Shown piece by piece: positions 24,669 to 37,015 of a stretch of 64,000 nucleotides of DNA. Every line of letters starts with the position of its first letter. The stretch's first letter is position 1. The notes beneath the pieces were generated by a model. That model saw only the letters and a program-made list of their open reading frames with translations, did no database searches and was not told the origin of the DNA. Both the position numbers and the translations under genes were made by a program. This DNA is from Hydnum rufescens UP504 (lineage: Eukaryota > Basidiomycota > Agaricomycetes > Cantharellales > Hydnaceae): the NCBI GenBank assembly GCA_014904985.1, contig MU128977.1:180072-244071 (forward strand). The letters are read 5' to 3'.

Positions 24669-26911
24669 ATGACAGCACTCGCCAGACTGCGTCCTACGCT
24701 CACTGTCAAAGAAACGAGTCCCCGCGCTGTATCTCTCCTTCCAGAAGTCAAATGCACCTCCTGTGGGTCTCCGGTCCCTCTAGATGAGCTAGGTGATCAT
24801 GAGTGCTCGCCAGCACGAAAACTACCAGCTCCATCACCACCATCACCATCCCCATCTCGTGTTTCCAGACCCATACAACCCCTAAATAATGTTCCACAAA
24901 CAACATTATCTACAGCTCCTACTCGGACTCCTTCCCCGCGCACACCTTCTCCGTCACCCTCTCGTTCGGCCTCTTCCCCTCGTTCAAATACTCCATCCGT
25001 TCCTCGTACACCCCCTCCTCAATTGCAATCGTTTCGTACAGCCACAAGTGATCAGCCATCTAGAACTACTTCAAATCCAGATCGTCCTTCAAATCCTAGT
25101 CTTTCTCCCTATGGAACCGTCAAGTCAACCCGCTCTCTTTCGACTGCCCCTCAAATACTTACGAATGCTAGTGCTGATGTTCCTAATACTTCCCCTCGAT
25201 CTGCTGTCACGCCAGAGTCCGTGATTCCCCAACCCGACTCTCTAGAAGTACCGAAAGTATCGTTCTACGCTCCTGATACTAAATCTGGAGGACAGGCTGG
25301 GATGGCTGGGGTTGGAAGACGTGCATTTGCCGCAGTGGCGCATGCCGCGTTGCTCTCGAGTTCAACCTCTTTCGCAAATCATTCAGTTGGAAATGATTCA
25401 ACTGCCTTGCCGATAAGTAGATCGCAGACTCCACAGTATCTCGAAGTTAATTCCATAGGTGGCCGTAGTGCGTACATTACGCTCTCTATACTCCTTGTTT
25501 TGACCCTCTAGATTGATCCGTATCTGTATCTTTCTCCCTCTAGGCACGCCCTCCCTTTCGAGTCCACGATCATCCCCGTCACCTCGTATCCCGGAGTCTT
25601 CACGTACACCATCGCCTGGTCCTCCCGTGAGAAGTCCCACGACGTCACCTTTCCGACATCACCATGATTCTGTCAATATAAAGGAGTGCCCCAATACGAA
25701 AGGTGTCCGTTGATAGTGCTGCTTCAGAGACAGAACTGGCATACTTTAGCACTCGAACCCCGCCTGCTGCACTTGTTGACCCAAACAAAACCCTTCCTCT
25801 CCTTTCCGACTCGACGTATTCTAAAGACTCGATCGCTTTCCCTAGTCAAGTCTATTCAAATCGACGTTCGCAGGCTTCGAGTGTGGCATCGTCATACACG
25901 TCCCCAATGCCTAATGAGGATCGTAGTTCTGCGAGTGGAGAGTCAGACTTACTTGAAACGCGACGTGATAGTCTAGCGTCGGTCTCGCAGTACTCTACTA
26001 CAACGATGAAGGTCGGTTCGTCTCTTCGTCCCTCGAAATCTACCGGCGCGATGGGGTTGATGCAGCCGCCGAGGCAGCATTTGGAGACGCTCGCGGAAGA
26101 AAATGGCAGCTCTGCGTCACCTCCCGTTGTTGAGGGTCTCAAATTACCAGTGCGGTCAAAGACGACACCGGGTCCTACTGGTCCTACGACGCGTCGTAAG
26201 CGGTCTATTAAGACGTGCGTCCGGTGTGGTAACGTGATCGATGATGGACGGTGGGTTGCGATTGATAATGGCAAAGGCGGGGTGTTATGTGAGAAGGACT
26301 GGAAAGAGATGTATTTGCCTAAGTGCAGGAGGTGCGGGCTTACGATCGAGAGTCAGGCAGTGAGCTCTGCGGATGGTCAGTTGAAGGGGAAGTATCATCG
26401 GGAGTGTTTCAGCTGTTCGACCTGTCAGGTATGTTCCCTTTTCGCTCTCGTCTCGTCGGGCATTTCTAGAGTGCACTCTTCGTATTGTTAGAAACCGTTC
26501 CCGGACAAATCATTCTACGTCTTCGGAGGCCAGCCATACTGCGACTATCATTATCACCAAGCTAATAATTCCTTATGCGCTAATCCAATCTGTGGAAAGC
26601 CGATCGAAGGACCGTGTGCTGAGGATCACGAAGGGTGTCGGTATCATCCTGAACATCTCACCTGCGCTGCTCGAGACTGTCGGGAACGCCTAGTGGATTA
26701 TTACGAAGTGGATGGACTCAAGTATTGCGAAAAACATGTTGATTCGCATCGCGACGGTGGCTCTAGTTATGGTGGCAACGAGGACGTTCGAGGGGTACGA
26801 TGGCTCATGGGCGAGGATACACCATCCCGTGGTGAAAGTGATTCACAGGCTCTATCCTCGAACGGTCTGACGTCAGCAATGAAGCGCCGAACTCGATTTT
26901 TGGAGATCTAA
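24669..26911 (+). CDS. LIM-domain protein with Pro/Ser-rich N-terminus (paxillin-like)
   Basis: Probably a cytoskeletal or cell-polarity scaffold. The N-terminus has a small CxxC element (VKCTSCGSPVPLDELGDHEC). About 400 disordered residues rich in Ser, Pro and Thr follow. From about 26200 there are three consecutive LIM zinc-finger modules: KTCVRCGNVIDDGRWVAIDN, KCRRCGLTIESQAVSSADGQ with YHRECFSCSTCQ, and LCANPICGKPIEGPCAEDHE with YHPEHLTCAARDCRERLVDY. The spacing of Cys/His pairs fits LIM. The last 50 residues are polar and end RRTRFLEI. Introns are at about 25464-25543 and 26429-26491. Joining of frames around 25690 is unclear (intron or extra base). Family known in fungi: Pxl1-like LIM proteins. 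The assignment to Pxl1 itself is tentative. Confidence 0.82.
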
Positions 26912-29900
26912 GACCCATTTAGGTGAACGGATGATGATGTGGAATTTCCATTGTTTATTGATTTTCATTTGTGCCTTGCTTCTTCATTTTCCCTTTTTTC
27001 CCAGTCACCCACACGACCTGGAGAATAATTCCCATCCAATTTCACTGGTTTGCTCCATGATCCCATTTCCCCTGCCCCCAGGGACTTTTCTCTGGATATG
27101 CTGGGGTTGCCTCTGCTCAGTTCCATTTTTAACTTATCAGTTCTTTTCGCAAGTCATTACTTGCTCATACACGACGCGGACGTTCCTGTCTCTTCTTTCG
27201 TTCTTGTTTTCTCGGCGCCTCTCTTTCTCCCTGTCACCCCTCATTTCTTCGTCGTCATCCCCCTCCCATCCTCTCATCACCCCCTCTCCAGATACCATTT
27301 TTGCATATCCTCATCTCAATATCATTCGACCTGCTTTCCGCCAACTTCAATAGGTAACTAGTCTGTAGGAAAACCCAAGTTTCCTCTCCTAATTGTATCC
27401 TATCTTTACATTATGTCACCTACACTCCCGTGGTTGTGGTCCGTGGTTTTAATTGGTGATATCCAGCCTCTCGATCAATCCTGTAAAGGGGTCCATACTT
27501 GGGGCCTATTCTGGTGTAAGGTTTGGTCACACGGTTCCATCTTCATTCACACATCGATAACGTCCGATCAGACGAATACATCTTTGCACATGCGGGCGAT
27601 CGCGGTCACGGTTTGAGGCAGCTATGAATGGTATCGCAATGGTGGAGGGGTCCCAGCTATTAAAGAAAATCCTTTGCGCCCTTCTCACACCATAACGGCA
27701 CCCTCTAATCCGATGAACGAACCGGTCATGATCACACAGTCAGTGGTAACGTCAACTTGCGAAATGTTTTCGAATGTTCATATGAAATGAGGGAATCGAT
27801 CCTCTGTTCAGGCAAGTCGACGGTTCCTAGTGTGGCCACTTGCTGCATTTTAACATTGGAATCAGATATGGTGTGACAGTGAGAGGGGGGGGGGCAGAAA
27901 TCAAATTGAACGCGGTCCGTTTATAATAAGCAAGCACGGTAGGCGGTAGGATTGTCAATGACAGGCACCGGAAGTAGGGTAAGCACTAGGACTCATTCTC
28001 CGGCACCCTGTATGTGTGTGGGATCCTGCCTGTTACAGCTGTACATCGGATGCCGCAAGTAGGGACAGTGATGAAAGAAAGGAACTCTGATCAGCAGAGA
28101 GAGCTAGCGCAGTTTGTCATACGCTCATTGCATGGAATTTCAACCAGAGCTACTGGGCTGGCCATGGTCGTATTTTAGGTACATATTCCCTTTCAGTCCA
28201 TTACAGTATCTTGCGTGACTAAGATCGAGCCGAGCCTCGGAACGCAGGAAAGAAGATCACAAGAATTCCAGCCATCAGAAGCGAGGGGCTTCTATCATGG
28301 TCTCGCCTATCAATCATCATGATCAAGTTCAGAGTCGAAGGAGGCCTTCGCAAATTGTTTTTTGTTTGTGTGTGTCCCGGACCGGAAGTGGAGATGAACT
28401 CCGGTGAGACTCAACGTCGGACCTGCTGATGGTGGAAACAATTATTCCTTGAGGCTGAGTATATGCTCAAGTGGCTTTGCCCATGCATTGCATGCCTCGT
28501 ATAGATTAAATATTTTTGAAATCTCATGGGAGATAGACATCCCCTGGGATAGTTGCGCCCCAATGTGGAGGAAGAACCAACACCAAAAAAAAACAAGCAT
28601 TTCTCATATACCACCCTTTTAGCGTGCAACTTTCGGCTCGTACCCTGACTTGCGCTCCCTCTGTGCAATAAGCTTAAGGAAAGATTGTTACTTCCATTGG
28701 ACACTCGGACTTGATTCACTTGAGAGCCGAGTATCGGCAAGGACTGACTACACTACCTCGGATTATTCAGCCGCAGTCCATCATCTTGTGGTCCAGCCAA
28801 AGAAAAACTCCCTCACACCTGTTGTGGTTATATTGTCGTTCGACCACGATAACATTTTAATTCCAGTAGCGAGTGCATCCGACCTAAGCTGTAGCCGGGG
28901 TTCCACTTAAGCTTCCAAAAGCAGGGTAAAGGGCTTCTTGCTCGCCTAGCTCCATGCACCGGAAAATAAAAGCTAGTCATTCATTCCCGTCCACTGTAAT
29001 TTTTTCCTAGAAAGGGTGGGGAAACACGTGAGCAGGGCGCTTGTGAGCGTGACTGAGTAGTGACTGAATGTCAGAAGTCACATGCAGGCTTTGCGAGAGA
29101 CTGTTAGCCCTCGCATATAATATCAAGGAGGTGGTCCATGATTATTCTTGTGCCCTATTGTTACTAATAATTTGCTCCAGTCCATTTGCAGCACATCCGA
29201 ATACTTGCGAAAGTGGGACGGGATCGAGGCGCTGACACTGCTCTCCTCCTGCATTACCCCCGCCCCCGCTAGGGTCTCAGCCCCCTTCGTCTGGTTCTCC
29301 CTTGGACCTCCCCATGCATGCGTTCTCGGAGACATAAAATCCAAAGATAGAGACAAACGTATATGAAGGAACAATCCAGTCATGACCGAGCTGCTTACGA
29401 CGAACTTTTCGAGAGAGTGAGAGTATTCTCTTCTCGGTTAGGACGCGTGGAAATGCCTTCTCCTGGCGAAGAATGTGGAAATATTGGTGCGTCGACGAAG
29501 AAACTACGGCCATGGTGTGTTCAAACGCCTGCTTTCGTCTCGGACTCCCGGTAGGCCCTTATTTTCATTGATATTCTTACCTCACATGTACAAGAATGTT
29601 GTTCGTAGGCCTGCGTAGCTATATATGAGGGTTTTACCCCTGCGCACGTAGCGAATCGACTCGACATGTAGCTCCCTATTAGGGACATATAGTGCATTCG
29701 TCCACCTGGGCGCGAACGAACTCATTATTATGTAGAGCAGCGATTCCCTAGGATTCTTTCGGATCCTTTACCTCACATGATAATCCGAAAGAATATGGAG
29801 CTCTCTGTACTAGAACAGTAAGGCAAAAGGAAGTCAGATTCTTTCAACCGTTCAGAGTCGAATGTGCAAGTCAAAATAACGGTTCAAATACATAGTATTG

Positions 29901-30277
29901 CTTTTAAAACTGGGAAAATTAATGAGGCCTTGGGGAGAGTTTCATCCTGGTCTCTCTCCCATGGTTCGAGAGCCTAGAGACAACGAACTGATCCGTCGAT
30001 CCCCCTTTTTGGATCTTCGTCGTGATTACATAAGACCTCAAGTTGGGTGTTCCTCGAACCTCCTAATACAGTGACATCAACATTGGGAGGATCACAGTCT
30101 GGAGCCGACGTAAGAGAATCTTGAAGCTACCACAGCAAAACTAGCCTCTTTGGATTCTCGGGCTTAAGGTTGTTCTTACAATTCAATCCGAGCTCCGCTT
30201 TGCCTCGATCCCGTGACTAGTTCAAAGTCATCCTTCGCTTCTCAGATCGATTACCCGTGCAGAATTCTTCGTAGTCA
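26912..30277. other. long gene-poor interval
   Basis: About 3.4 kb. The first 430 bp are very pyrimidine-rich on the plus strand and give spurious open frames (26931-27353, 27050-27361). A G9 run occurs near 27886. Frames at 28404-28622, 28650-28910, 29123-29383 (-) and 29363-29554 have no recognisable domains. A perfect 12-bp inverted repeat lies at 29753-29794. The last few hundred bases should hold the promoter of the adenosine deaminase-like gene. Confidence 0.45.
29753..29794. repeat. perfect 12-bp inverted repeat
   Basis: ATTCTTTCGGAT at 29753-29764 and its exact complement ATCCGAAAGAAT at 29783-29794 are separated by 18 bases. As RNA this would fold to a 12-bp stem. Its function is unknown. 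Confidence 0.8.
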
Positions 30278-32914
30278 ATGTTATCATCACCACCACCATC
30301 GTCAGCCTATGAGGCTTATCTGTCGAAAAGGGAAAATCTCATACGCGAAGAACGGTCGTTGCGTCGCGATCAGCGGCCTCAGATCCGGCATGTCAGTGCG
30401 ATAGAGGCCAAGGCTGATGAAATTGTGAGAAGAATCAGAGGCGAGGAGGCGAAGGTCCTTTGGGGCAATCATGGGGCAGGATCTGCCGACTTGTTGTTTC
30501 CTGGGATGGGATTCCTTACTGGTGAGTTTTTTTATGTTTATTTTTATTATTTGAGGTTGGTCTACTGTGATACAGGTTTTGTGTATTGAGAGTGCGTTCG
30601 TCTTTGTGATGCATAGCGAAAGAGACTATCCTGAAGTCTAAGATATTTCGCATCATCGAAACGATGCCTAAGGGGGCGTTGCTGCATGCGCACCTAGACG
30701 CAATGTAGGTATTACGAAATTTACGTGTGTGTTTCTTCTCTCTCTCTCTCTCTCAGAACGAGGTTGAGGAAATGATGATGATATCCTCCTAAAATACCCC
30801 AATCGAACTTTTTCAGTGTCGATCATCGACGTCTTTTGCGATTCGCCCTGACAGTGGGGGCTCCCCATATGCACATCCGAGTGGGAAAAGCGCTGAACCA
30901 CTCGAATCTCCATACACTGATTCCAGAATTTCGAGCTTTCGCGGTTGATGATGATCCTTCGCCCGAGGCGTCGGTCTTGAGCGTGACGGAGGAGTCGGGC
31001 TACGTGCCGATGACTTGGGTTCCCCTGCATGTCGCGCGGGAGAATTTTAGACTGGGTGGGTTCGAGGATGGGGAGGCTGTTCGTGACAAGAGGTTCAAGC
31101 AGCATGGCCGGTCCGACGGCGAAGAACTGTTCGATGCGTGGGTCTTGGCGGCGCTCCAGATCCATCCCTCTGAGGCGTACGAGACTATGAATACGGTGGA
31201 CAAGGTCGGTTCTTTTTCCCCCACATTTTTACTTTCAAGTGAAGCCAATTGAAGGACGACCTGACCATCTGGCGAAATCGTTTCATGTAACTGGCTGATG
31301 TCTAATACCTTCAATTTTTTTCCTGAGTAGATATGGGAAAAATTTCGCTCGTGTTTCGGGGTGACTCGCGGGCTTTTCGGATACGAGCCGGTGTATCGAG
31401 AGTACCTGCGAGAAGTCTTCGAAGGGTGCGTCAAGGATGGAATTTCGTACGTCGAGCTGAGGGTGAATTTCTATTCTCGGTGAGATGTCTCTCCGTCGTT
31501 GTTTTTACGGCCTCTCCCCTCTGTGTTAGTCAGATATTAATCTCCTGCTTTGCAGCACAATGGTCCGAGCTGGTGGAATCGACGATTTCTCTCATCGTGA
31601 ATGGATGCTCGCGTTCCGGGAGGTCCTGGCAGACTTCAAGAAGGACTTGGAGAAGAAAGGGAGAGGGGGCGACTTCGCAGGCGCTAGGGCAAGTTTTCAA
31701 TCTCTCCCACTGGATCGATGTTTTTGAATAATGGGCGCGCCGCGCGTGCATTACTTTATAGGTGATCTACACGACCCTCAGGGACATCAGCGTCGAAGAT
31801 ATGGACTGGTACCTTGACGATTGCCTGCAGCTCAAAAAAGAGTTCCCAGAAGAAATCATCGGTATGGATCTTGTATTTCTGGGATGGGGAAGCAGATGTC
31901 ATTTTCTGAGTTGTTTGCAACATTAGGATTTGATATGGTGGGCCAAGAGGACCAGGGTGAGCCGTTGCTCTTCTTTGCGGAGCAACTCGTCCGCTTCCAA
32001 GAGAGAGTGGCCCAAGAGGGTCTGTATCTGCCATTCATTTTTCATGCCGGGGAGACGCTTGGTGATGGTAAATCGACCGCCTGATTATTCCCAATATGAA
32101 CCTGATCTTGACTATTTGCAGGGGATTCTACGGATACAAACGTTATAGATGCCATCGTTCTCGGGACAAAAAGGATTGGGCACGGGTGAGCACTCCTTGA
32201 TGGAAGAGCGTGACCAGTGCGTGCCCTGACTTGATCTGCTGCATAGATTTTCTATAGCCAAACATCCTTTTCTTATGAAGATGTGTCGGGAGAAGGATAT
32301 CCTAATTGAAGTATGTCCAGTATCGTAAGTGTTAAGCCTGAACCCTTGTTCTCGAATGAATGTACCGATGGCGAACTTTATTTCCTTCTAGAAATGAGAT
32401 TCTTGTGAGTCAGATGAGTTGAGGTGTGATCCCTAGGCTCACTGCTGCAATGGCCTCGATTTGTTGTGTGAAGCGTCTCACGTCGTCGATGCCGATGCAT
32501 CCACTCCCTGCAATGCTGAACAGTGGGGTGCCCGTAGCTCTGTGCTGCGATGACCCTGCGATATTTGGGAACCTTGGAATCAGCTTCGACTTTTATCAAG
32601 TACGTGTAGGGTGTTTCCGTGTTAGGGGTAGCCCAAGAAGCAATACATCAGGCTGACGATCCGGCGTTTGTTGCGTGTCCTATAGGTCCTGGTCGCAAGC
32701 GAGATATCGGGATTGACAACCTTGGGGACCATGGCGATGGATAGCATTCTGGTCAGAGCAGTTGTCTCCCATGCACTGCGCTTTTCCTGACTGTATAATT
32801 TCTCCGTCGTCTTAGTTCTCTGAATTACCCAACAATCAGAAAGACAGGGCACTCAGGGAGTGGGAGAAACGATGGGCGGCTTTCGTCGAAGAGATCGTAA
32901 GGGGGACGAACTAA
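30278..32914 (+). CDS. adenosine deaminase-like protein (ADGF/CECR1 family)
   Basis: A zinc hydrolase of the adenosine/AMP deaminase superfamily; ADGF members deaminate adenosine to inosine. Start MLSSPPPSSAYEAYLSKREN. Active-site landmarks in order: MPKGALLHAHLDAM, continuing VDHRRLLRFALTVGAPH (first metal His pair); YVELRVNFYS; FDMVGQEDQGEPLLFF; FIFHAGETLGD (catalytic region); GTKRIGHGFSIAKHPFLMK; EVCPVSNEIL; and HPLPAMLNSGVPVALCCDDP (metal Asp pair). The end is RWAAFVEEIVRGTN. About eight short introns; one (starting 32404) uses GTGAGT and joins NEIL to RLTSS. No signal peptide is visible, unlike secreted animal ADGF, so a cytosolic role is likely. No frame break found. Tail-to-tail with MOG1, 66 bp between stops. 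Confidence 0.9.
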
Positions 32915-32980
32915 GAGCGAGTAAAAAGAAAATGTTGATTGTTGACAAGTAGAATACAATGTGAGGACATAGCAAGTTCG

Positions 32981-33666
32981 CTATACGAAGAGCGTACGGT
33001 CCACGATCTTGAAACTGGAGACGGCATGCTCAAAGGCCATGGTTATCGCCTGCATATCATCGCCGAATACCACCTTGGTCTCGGGATTGGAGGTGGAGAT
33101 AGGGACGTTACAGCTCAGTATCACGTCTATCTTCTTTTCGGGGATGCGAAAAAGAGCGACGAAGATGCGGACAGTGTCCGCAGTCGTGCGATTGAATTTA
33201 CGTACAACTTGGATTCCGGAAAGAAGGCAGTGCGCAGGATGCTCCAGAGATGGTGGGGCATCGATGGCGGGCAGCGTTACACTCTCGATTGAGCTTGATT
33301 GCGCCACGTTGTCGTGTGCCAATGAGAGGAAGTGGAACCTGGGTTTATCGTCGTCGTGCAGATATGAAAATTTAAGCAAGATGCTCGAGTGACTGGCAAT
33401 CAGTTACTTGGTCCCACGCACTTGATAGCTTCTCCCAAGTCTTCCGCGTCTACCTGTTGCAGGATCTCGATCATGAATGTGACATCGGACTTGGGTGTCA
33501 ACAGGACTTCCTGAGTGTCAGGGACTTGTCGCAGGTCCCTGTCGCTAGCGGATCAGGGACGAGGCGCGAAAGATAAACGATGGAGGAAAACGAACGATGC
33601 ATCTATGAGTCCTTCCGGTAACTCGACAGTGATTGCACCACCAAACAATGGATACTCGCGAGTCAT
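32981..33666 (-). CDS. MOG1: MOG1, Ran GTPase-binding protein
   Basis: MOG1 binds Ran/Gsp1 and helps nucleotide release in nuclear protein import. Exon 1 starts MTREYPLFGGAITVELPEGL, then IDAS. An intron of about 55 nt (starting near 33602) joins DLRQVPDTQEVLLTPKSDVT, the diagnostic MOG1 segment. The last exon carries FHFLSLAHDNVAQSS, LPAIDAPPSLEHPAHCLLSG, VRIFVALFRIPEKKIDVILS and the conserved end MAFEHAVSSFKIVDRTLF. Total near 190 residues, normal for the family. No frame break seen. Confidence 0.92.
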
Positions 33667-34296
33667 GTATTGGTCGAGACTAATGGATTACGTAATCCCA
33701 CACACAGTATCCGCAATCCTGTGGCTCGTGCGTTGAGAGAGGGGAAAGGGGAGGGGGAATTCCTTCGCTCATAGTCTTTCTTCTCTGAGTTGGTTTCAAG
33801 AATGCATCACTTCCCGAGCGCCAACGGAAGTTCCCCTCATGTTATCTGAGTTCGCAACTCGTTTTACATTCCTTCACACTGGATTCGGTACGTTGACTTC
33901 TAATCCCCTCCGATCCATCGAAGCGGAAAGAACTGTCTTGATGGAATGTGATGTTGTGGGATGTTTGTGTCGAATGAGGCTGCAATTTGCATCCTGCACT
34001 CCACATCCATGACGATGCTTGTCTTCAGTCCGTCCGTTAATAGACGATCAGAAGCATGCCATCCACGCTATTGCAGTCATTCTCTTTCGTCCCACAGTTC
34101 GGCCAGCATGTTTAGGCCACATCGTCATTGACCACTTTTCAGTCCTAACTCCAATGGTCACTTTCTATATAAGACTCCCCTCCGCTCCCAGGCGCTGTCT
34201 TTCTCATCCAACCTACCCACCTAACCAGAGCCTTACCCACTATCCACCGCTCTACAAACACAACATCTTACCTTGACACTTCACAATGTCTTACCT
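33667..34296. other. intergenic, divergent promoters
   Basis: Upstream of MOG1 (-) and of the acidic-repeat protein (+). Contains a TATA-like element at 34165-34172 and a pyrimidine-rich stretch before the plus-strand start. No coding region is supported. Confidence 0.5.
34165..34172 (+). promoter_or_regulatory. likely TATA box
   Basis: CTATATAAGAC context, followed by CT-rich sequence, about 125-135 bp before the candidate start codons at 34273/34297. Assignment is by position. Confidence 0.45.
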
Positions 34297-35111
34297 ATGA
34301 CCACCCGAGCCATCCCCAAGGCGGTCGACCTCCTCAGGAACTCCCCGGAGGCGCAAATTGCCCTCCCTCCTGCCAATGGAGACAGCGACCCCCAGCCTAC
34401 TCTTGCATCTGATGCATGCACCAATGGTCTCGGGCTCTCCTTCGATTTGGCGGAGGACTCCAACAAATTCTTCCAAATTAAATGCACTCTGGATTCGGAC
34501 TCTTATGACATCAATGAATGCGAGTTCACTGCCATGGAGCTCGACGCGCCTGCACACACTCTCAGCCCTCGGGCTCTCTGTTTTCAACGTCTCCGCTCTG
34601 CAGAGACCCAAGAGGATGCGCGCAAACGCGCCGCTTACCTCGCACGAAATCCCCTTCTCCCCTCGTCTTCTCCACTCCCCCCCACTCAGTTTACGTTCGC
34701 CGCTCGGCAATCAATCTGGGTTTGCACTCCCCATTACGCCACAACGTGACGTTGTCGGAGTTGTGCGATGATGCCCGTTCTCCCATCATGCCCTCGTGGT
34801 CTGATTCGGAAGACGAGGAACTGGAGGACTTGGATGATCTGAAGATGTTCTTCAACTCGCCCCCATCGTCGCCATCATTATCGTGGTCTGACTCGGAGGA
34901 CGAGGAACTGGAGGACTTGGATGATCTGAAGATGTTCTTCGACTCGCCGCCGTCCTCACCATCGATGGCGACAAAACGCGAGATTACCCTGTTCCAATCC
35001 TCAGTAGAGGATTGGTCAGACCAAGAAGACGGGGAACTCGAGACCGTGGAGGAGTTGGAAAACTTCTTCAAGGGTCGGATTTCTTCGCGCGCGGCGGTGT
35101 TCGCCTTCTGA
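34297..35111 (+). CDS. unrecognised protein with acidic tandem repeats
   Basis: No known family. The first about 150 codons (MTTRAIPKAVDLLRNSPEAQ, then QPTLASDACTNGLGLSFDLA) are in one frame. The C-terminal half, ending at 35111, is in another. The two must be joined by an intron or a one- or two-base error around 34650-34760. The C-terminal part has two 29-residue direct repeats (34794-34880 and 34881-34967) with core SDSEDEELEDLDDLKMFF and a Ser/Pro tail. A third, decayed copy reads DWSDQEDGELETVEELENFF. Each unit alternates an acidic run with a hydrophobic LKMFF-type patch, the layout of linear interaction motifs or of transactivation segments. ATG at 34273 is an alternative start. TATA-like element upstream. 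Confidence 0.55.
34794..34967 (+). repeat. two 87-bp direct repeats
   Basis: Adjacent copies at 34794-34880 and 34881-34967 differ at roughly ten positions. They encode the acidic 29-residue unit described for the surrounding gene. Confidence 0.85.
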
Positions 35112-36287
35112 TTATCCTTTTCTGTTCTTTCTTTTTTCTTATCTGGGCTCTGAGTTTTCGAGGATATTCTTTGCATTTCGTTCACTTTGGACATTGGTTT
35201 CCAATTTGTTGTCTAATTCGCAGTCTCCAATAATAATATCACAAACATCTCAATATTAATGGTGTAAGAGAATACCAGCATACATCGAGATAGAGACAGA
35301 CCAAAGCATGCCAATGGGCAACCTAAGTTCCAAAGCAATCATCAAGTTCATGCTGAAAGTAAGCATCTCTTCCAATGGGTGGAACTGACAATGTCCCGCT
35401 GTCGATGCTACGTTACAGCCGGCTTGATAAAGCCGCTGGCGGATCGACAGACGTTTAAGGGAAGACTCAGTCGACTAGAGTCCCCCGCACAGCTTCGGGC
35501 ACTGTTGTAGAACGGGATCCCGTGGCTCACCGGGTCTGAATCCTGGCAAGTAACACCAGAATTGAAGTGAAAGTAGCGATTACGGTTCCACTGCTTTTTG
35601 TGAGGATGCCAGATTCTGTTTTGAGGCCAGGACTACGACTTTTCGATGAGGCATAGATCAGCGGTTTAGGGTATTCCTTCGAGGCACGACAGCGATGTGG
35701 CCCGAGAGTCCCTGATTAGCCCGACTTGAATGGCGCTCTGTGTGGTCACCCACAGAATTTTGGGAGCGGTAACACTTCAGAAGACATCGCAGCCGATAAT
35801 GATGGAGTGATATTTTTGAGTAGGTGAATGGGAGATTATGTGTAAGTGACAATAGCCAGCAAACCCATTCGAAAGGCACATCTGGAGCACAGGCAGAAAC
35901 GGTGCCCATTCCGCCCCGAAAAGGGTCAGAAGTTGGACTGCACAACGCTACCAAAACGTATGCCTGTTTAGGGTGCATGTTCTTGATTAACTTGGTGACG
36001 CAAAGCTATGTAAAACTTGGACAAACAGGGGTTGTCGCAATTCCGACCACCCCTCCTTGGTGAACTCGGAAAAAAAAAACAGCAAGGCCCCCGCTTTACT
36101 TTACGGTCTCGTATATGGGATCAAAGCAAAGAACCGAGAATACAACTTGTTGCGGATGAAGTGTGCCACCAAACAACACCAAACTCTCGATTGCTGCGTC
36201 GCGTCGTCACCTGTTTAAAAAACAGCCTGATCCAATCACTTCACTTCGCGATCCCGAGCAAGTTCCCACAGCGTCCCTAAACCCGTG
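35112..36287. other. intergenic, no supported gene
   Basis: About 1.2 kb. Open frames at 35658-35978 (-), 35824-36063 and 36017-36280 show no recognisable domain. An A10 run lies near 36070. The right end is presumably the promoter of the following orphan gene. Confidence 0.45.
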
Positions 36288-37015
36288 ATGTCTGCTGCGC
36301 AAGTGCTCGATGCTCTGAAGCGTCTACAGAACTGCTTTCCTGCTCCCAAAAGAAAGTCCAGGGCGTCAGTGGCCGTGAAAACATCGCTGAACGAGACATC
36401 CCTGGCCGTTAAAGAGCTTGCGAGTACATGGAGGCTTTCCAACGCGTCAGGATCTCACTTCTTTCTCCACAGGTCAGCGTGGTCACGAAGCCCTCCAAGG
36501 CCCTACAACAGTCTGTTTTGAAAGTCTTCTCAAACACTATTGTCCCTTTCTACGTATCGCATCCCAAAGAATCGCTCTCTCTATCCTATCACACTATGAA
36601 TTTCGTATTCAAGTCCAAGATACCTCCAAAGATCATCGAAACCTTGGAGACGATGGGACTGGAAGAGATCCGACGAACTCAAGCAGAAAGAGACGAATCA
36701 CGAGAATCATGGATACAAGTGATAGACATTGGAGTGATGTCTGGTATTCAGGCAAGCGCTCCATATCGTGTTCGCTGTTGCAGCTACGCTGAACGGGAGG
36801 CATCCGTAGACGTATATGGAGCAAGAGACACACGGTATGAGTTGCCACTTCTCCATACATACCTAGTCTCAGACATACTGCCCTTCTCAGACAAAGAGGC
36901 CATCGGAGCGGCGATGTATCCTATTCTCATATCTATATTCAAATCGTCGAAATGGAATGATTTCGATGTCAATTTCCGAACTCAAGTAGGAGAGTCATGT
37001 TCAGTTCCGATATAA
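36288..37015 (+). CDS. unrecognised intronless protein, about 240 aa
   Basis: Two overlapping frames join into one protein if one base is missing near 36422. The first part (MSAAQVLDALKRLQNCFPAP, with a basic KRKSRASVAVK) ends at KELA. The second continues EYMEAFQRVRISLLSPQ and VSVVTKPSKALQQSVLKVFS, then IPPKIIETLETMGLEEIRRT and ELPLLHTYLVSDILPFSDKE. The product ends SCSVPI. It looks mixed alpha/beta without signal peptide or membrane segments. I recognise no family. The missing base fits the pattern seen in other genes in the window. Confidence 0.5.

Noticed and set aside
26931..27361. Two overlapping frames of 140 and 103 codons
   Set aside because: The DNA is strongly pyrimidine-rich, which suppresses stop codons. 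The translations are Phe/Ser/Leu/Pro-biased without any motif.
35517..35567. tRNA-like string (GGCTCACCGGGTCTGAATCC)
   Set aside because: The T-loop does not fit TTCRANY and no acceptor or anticodon stems could be drawn.
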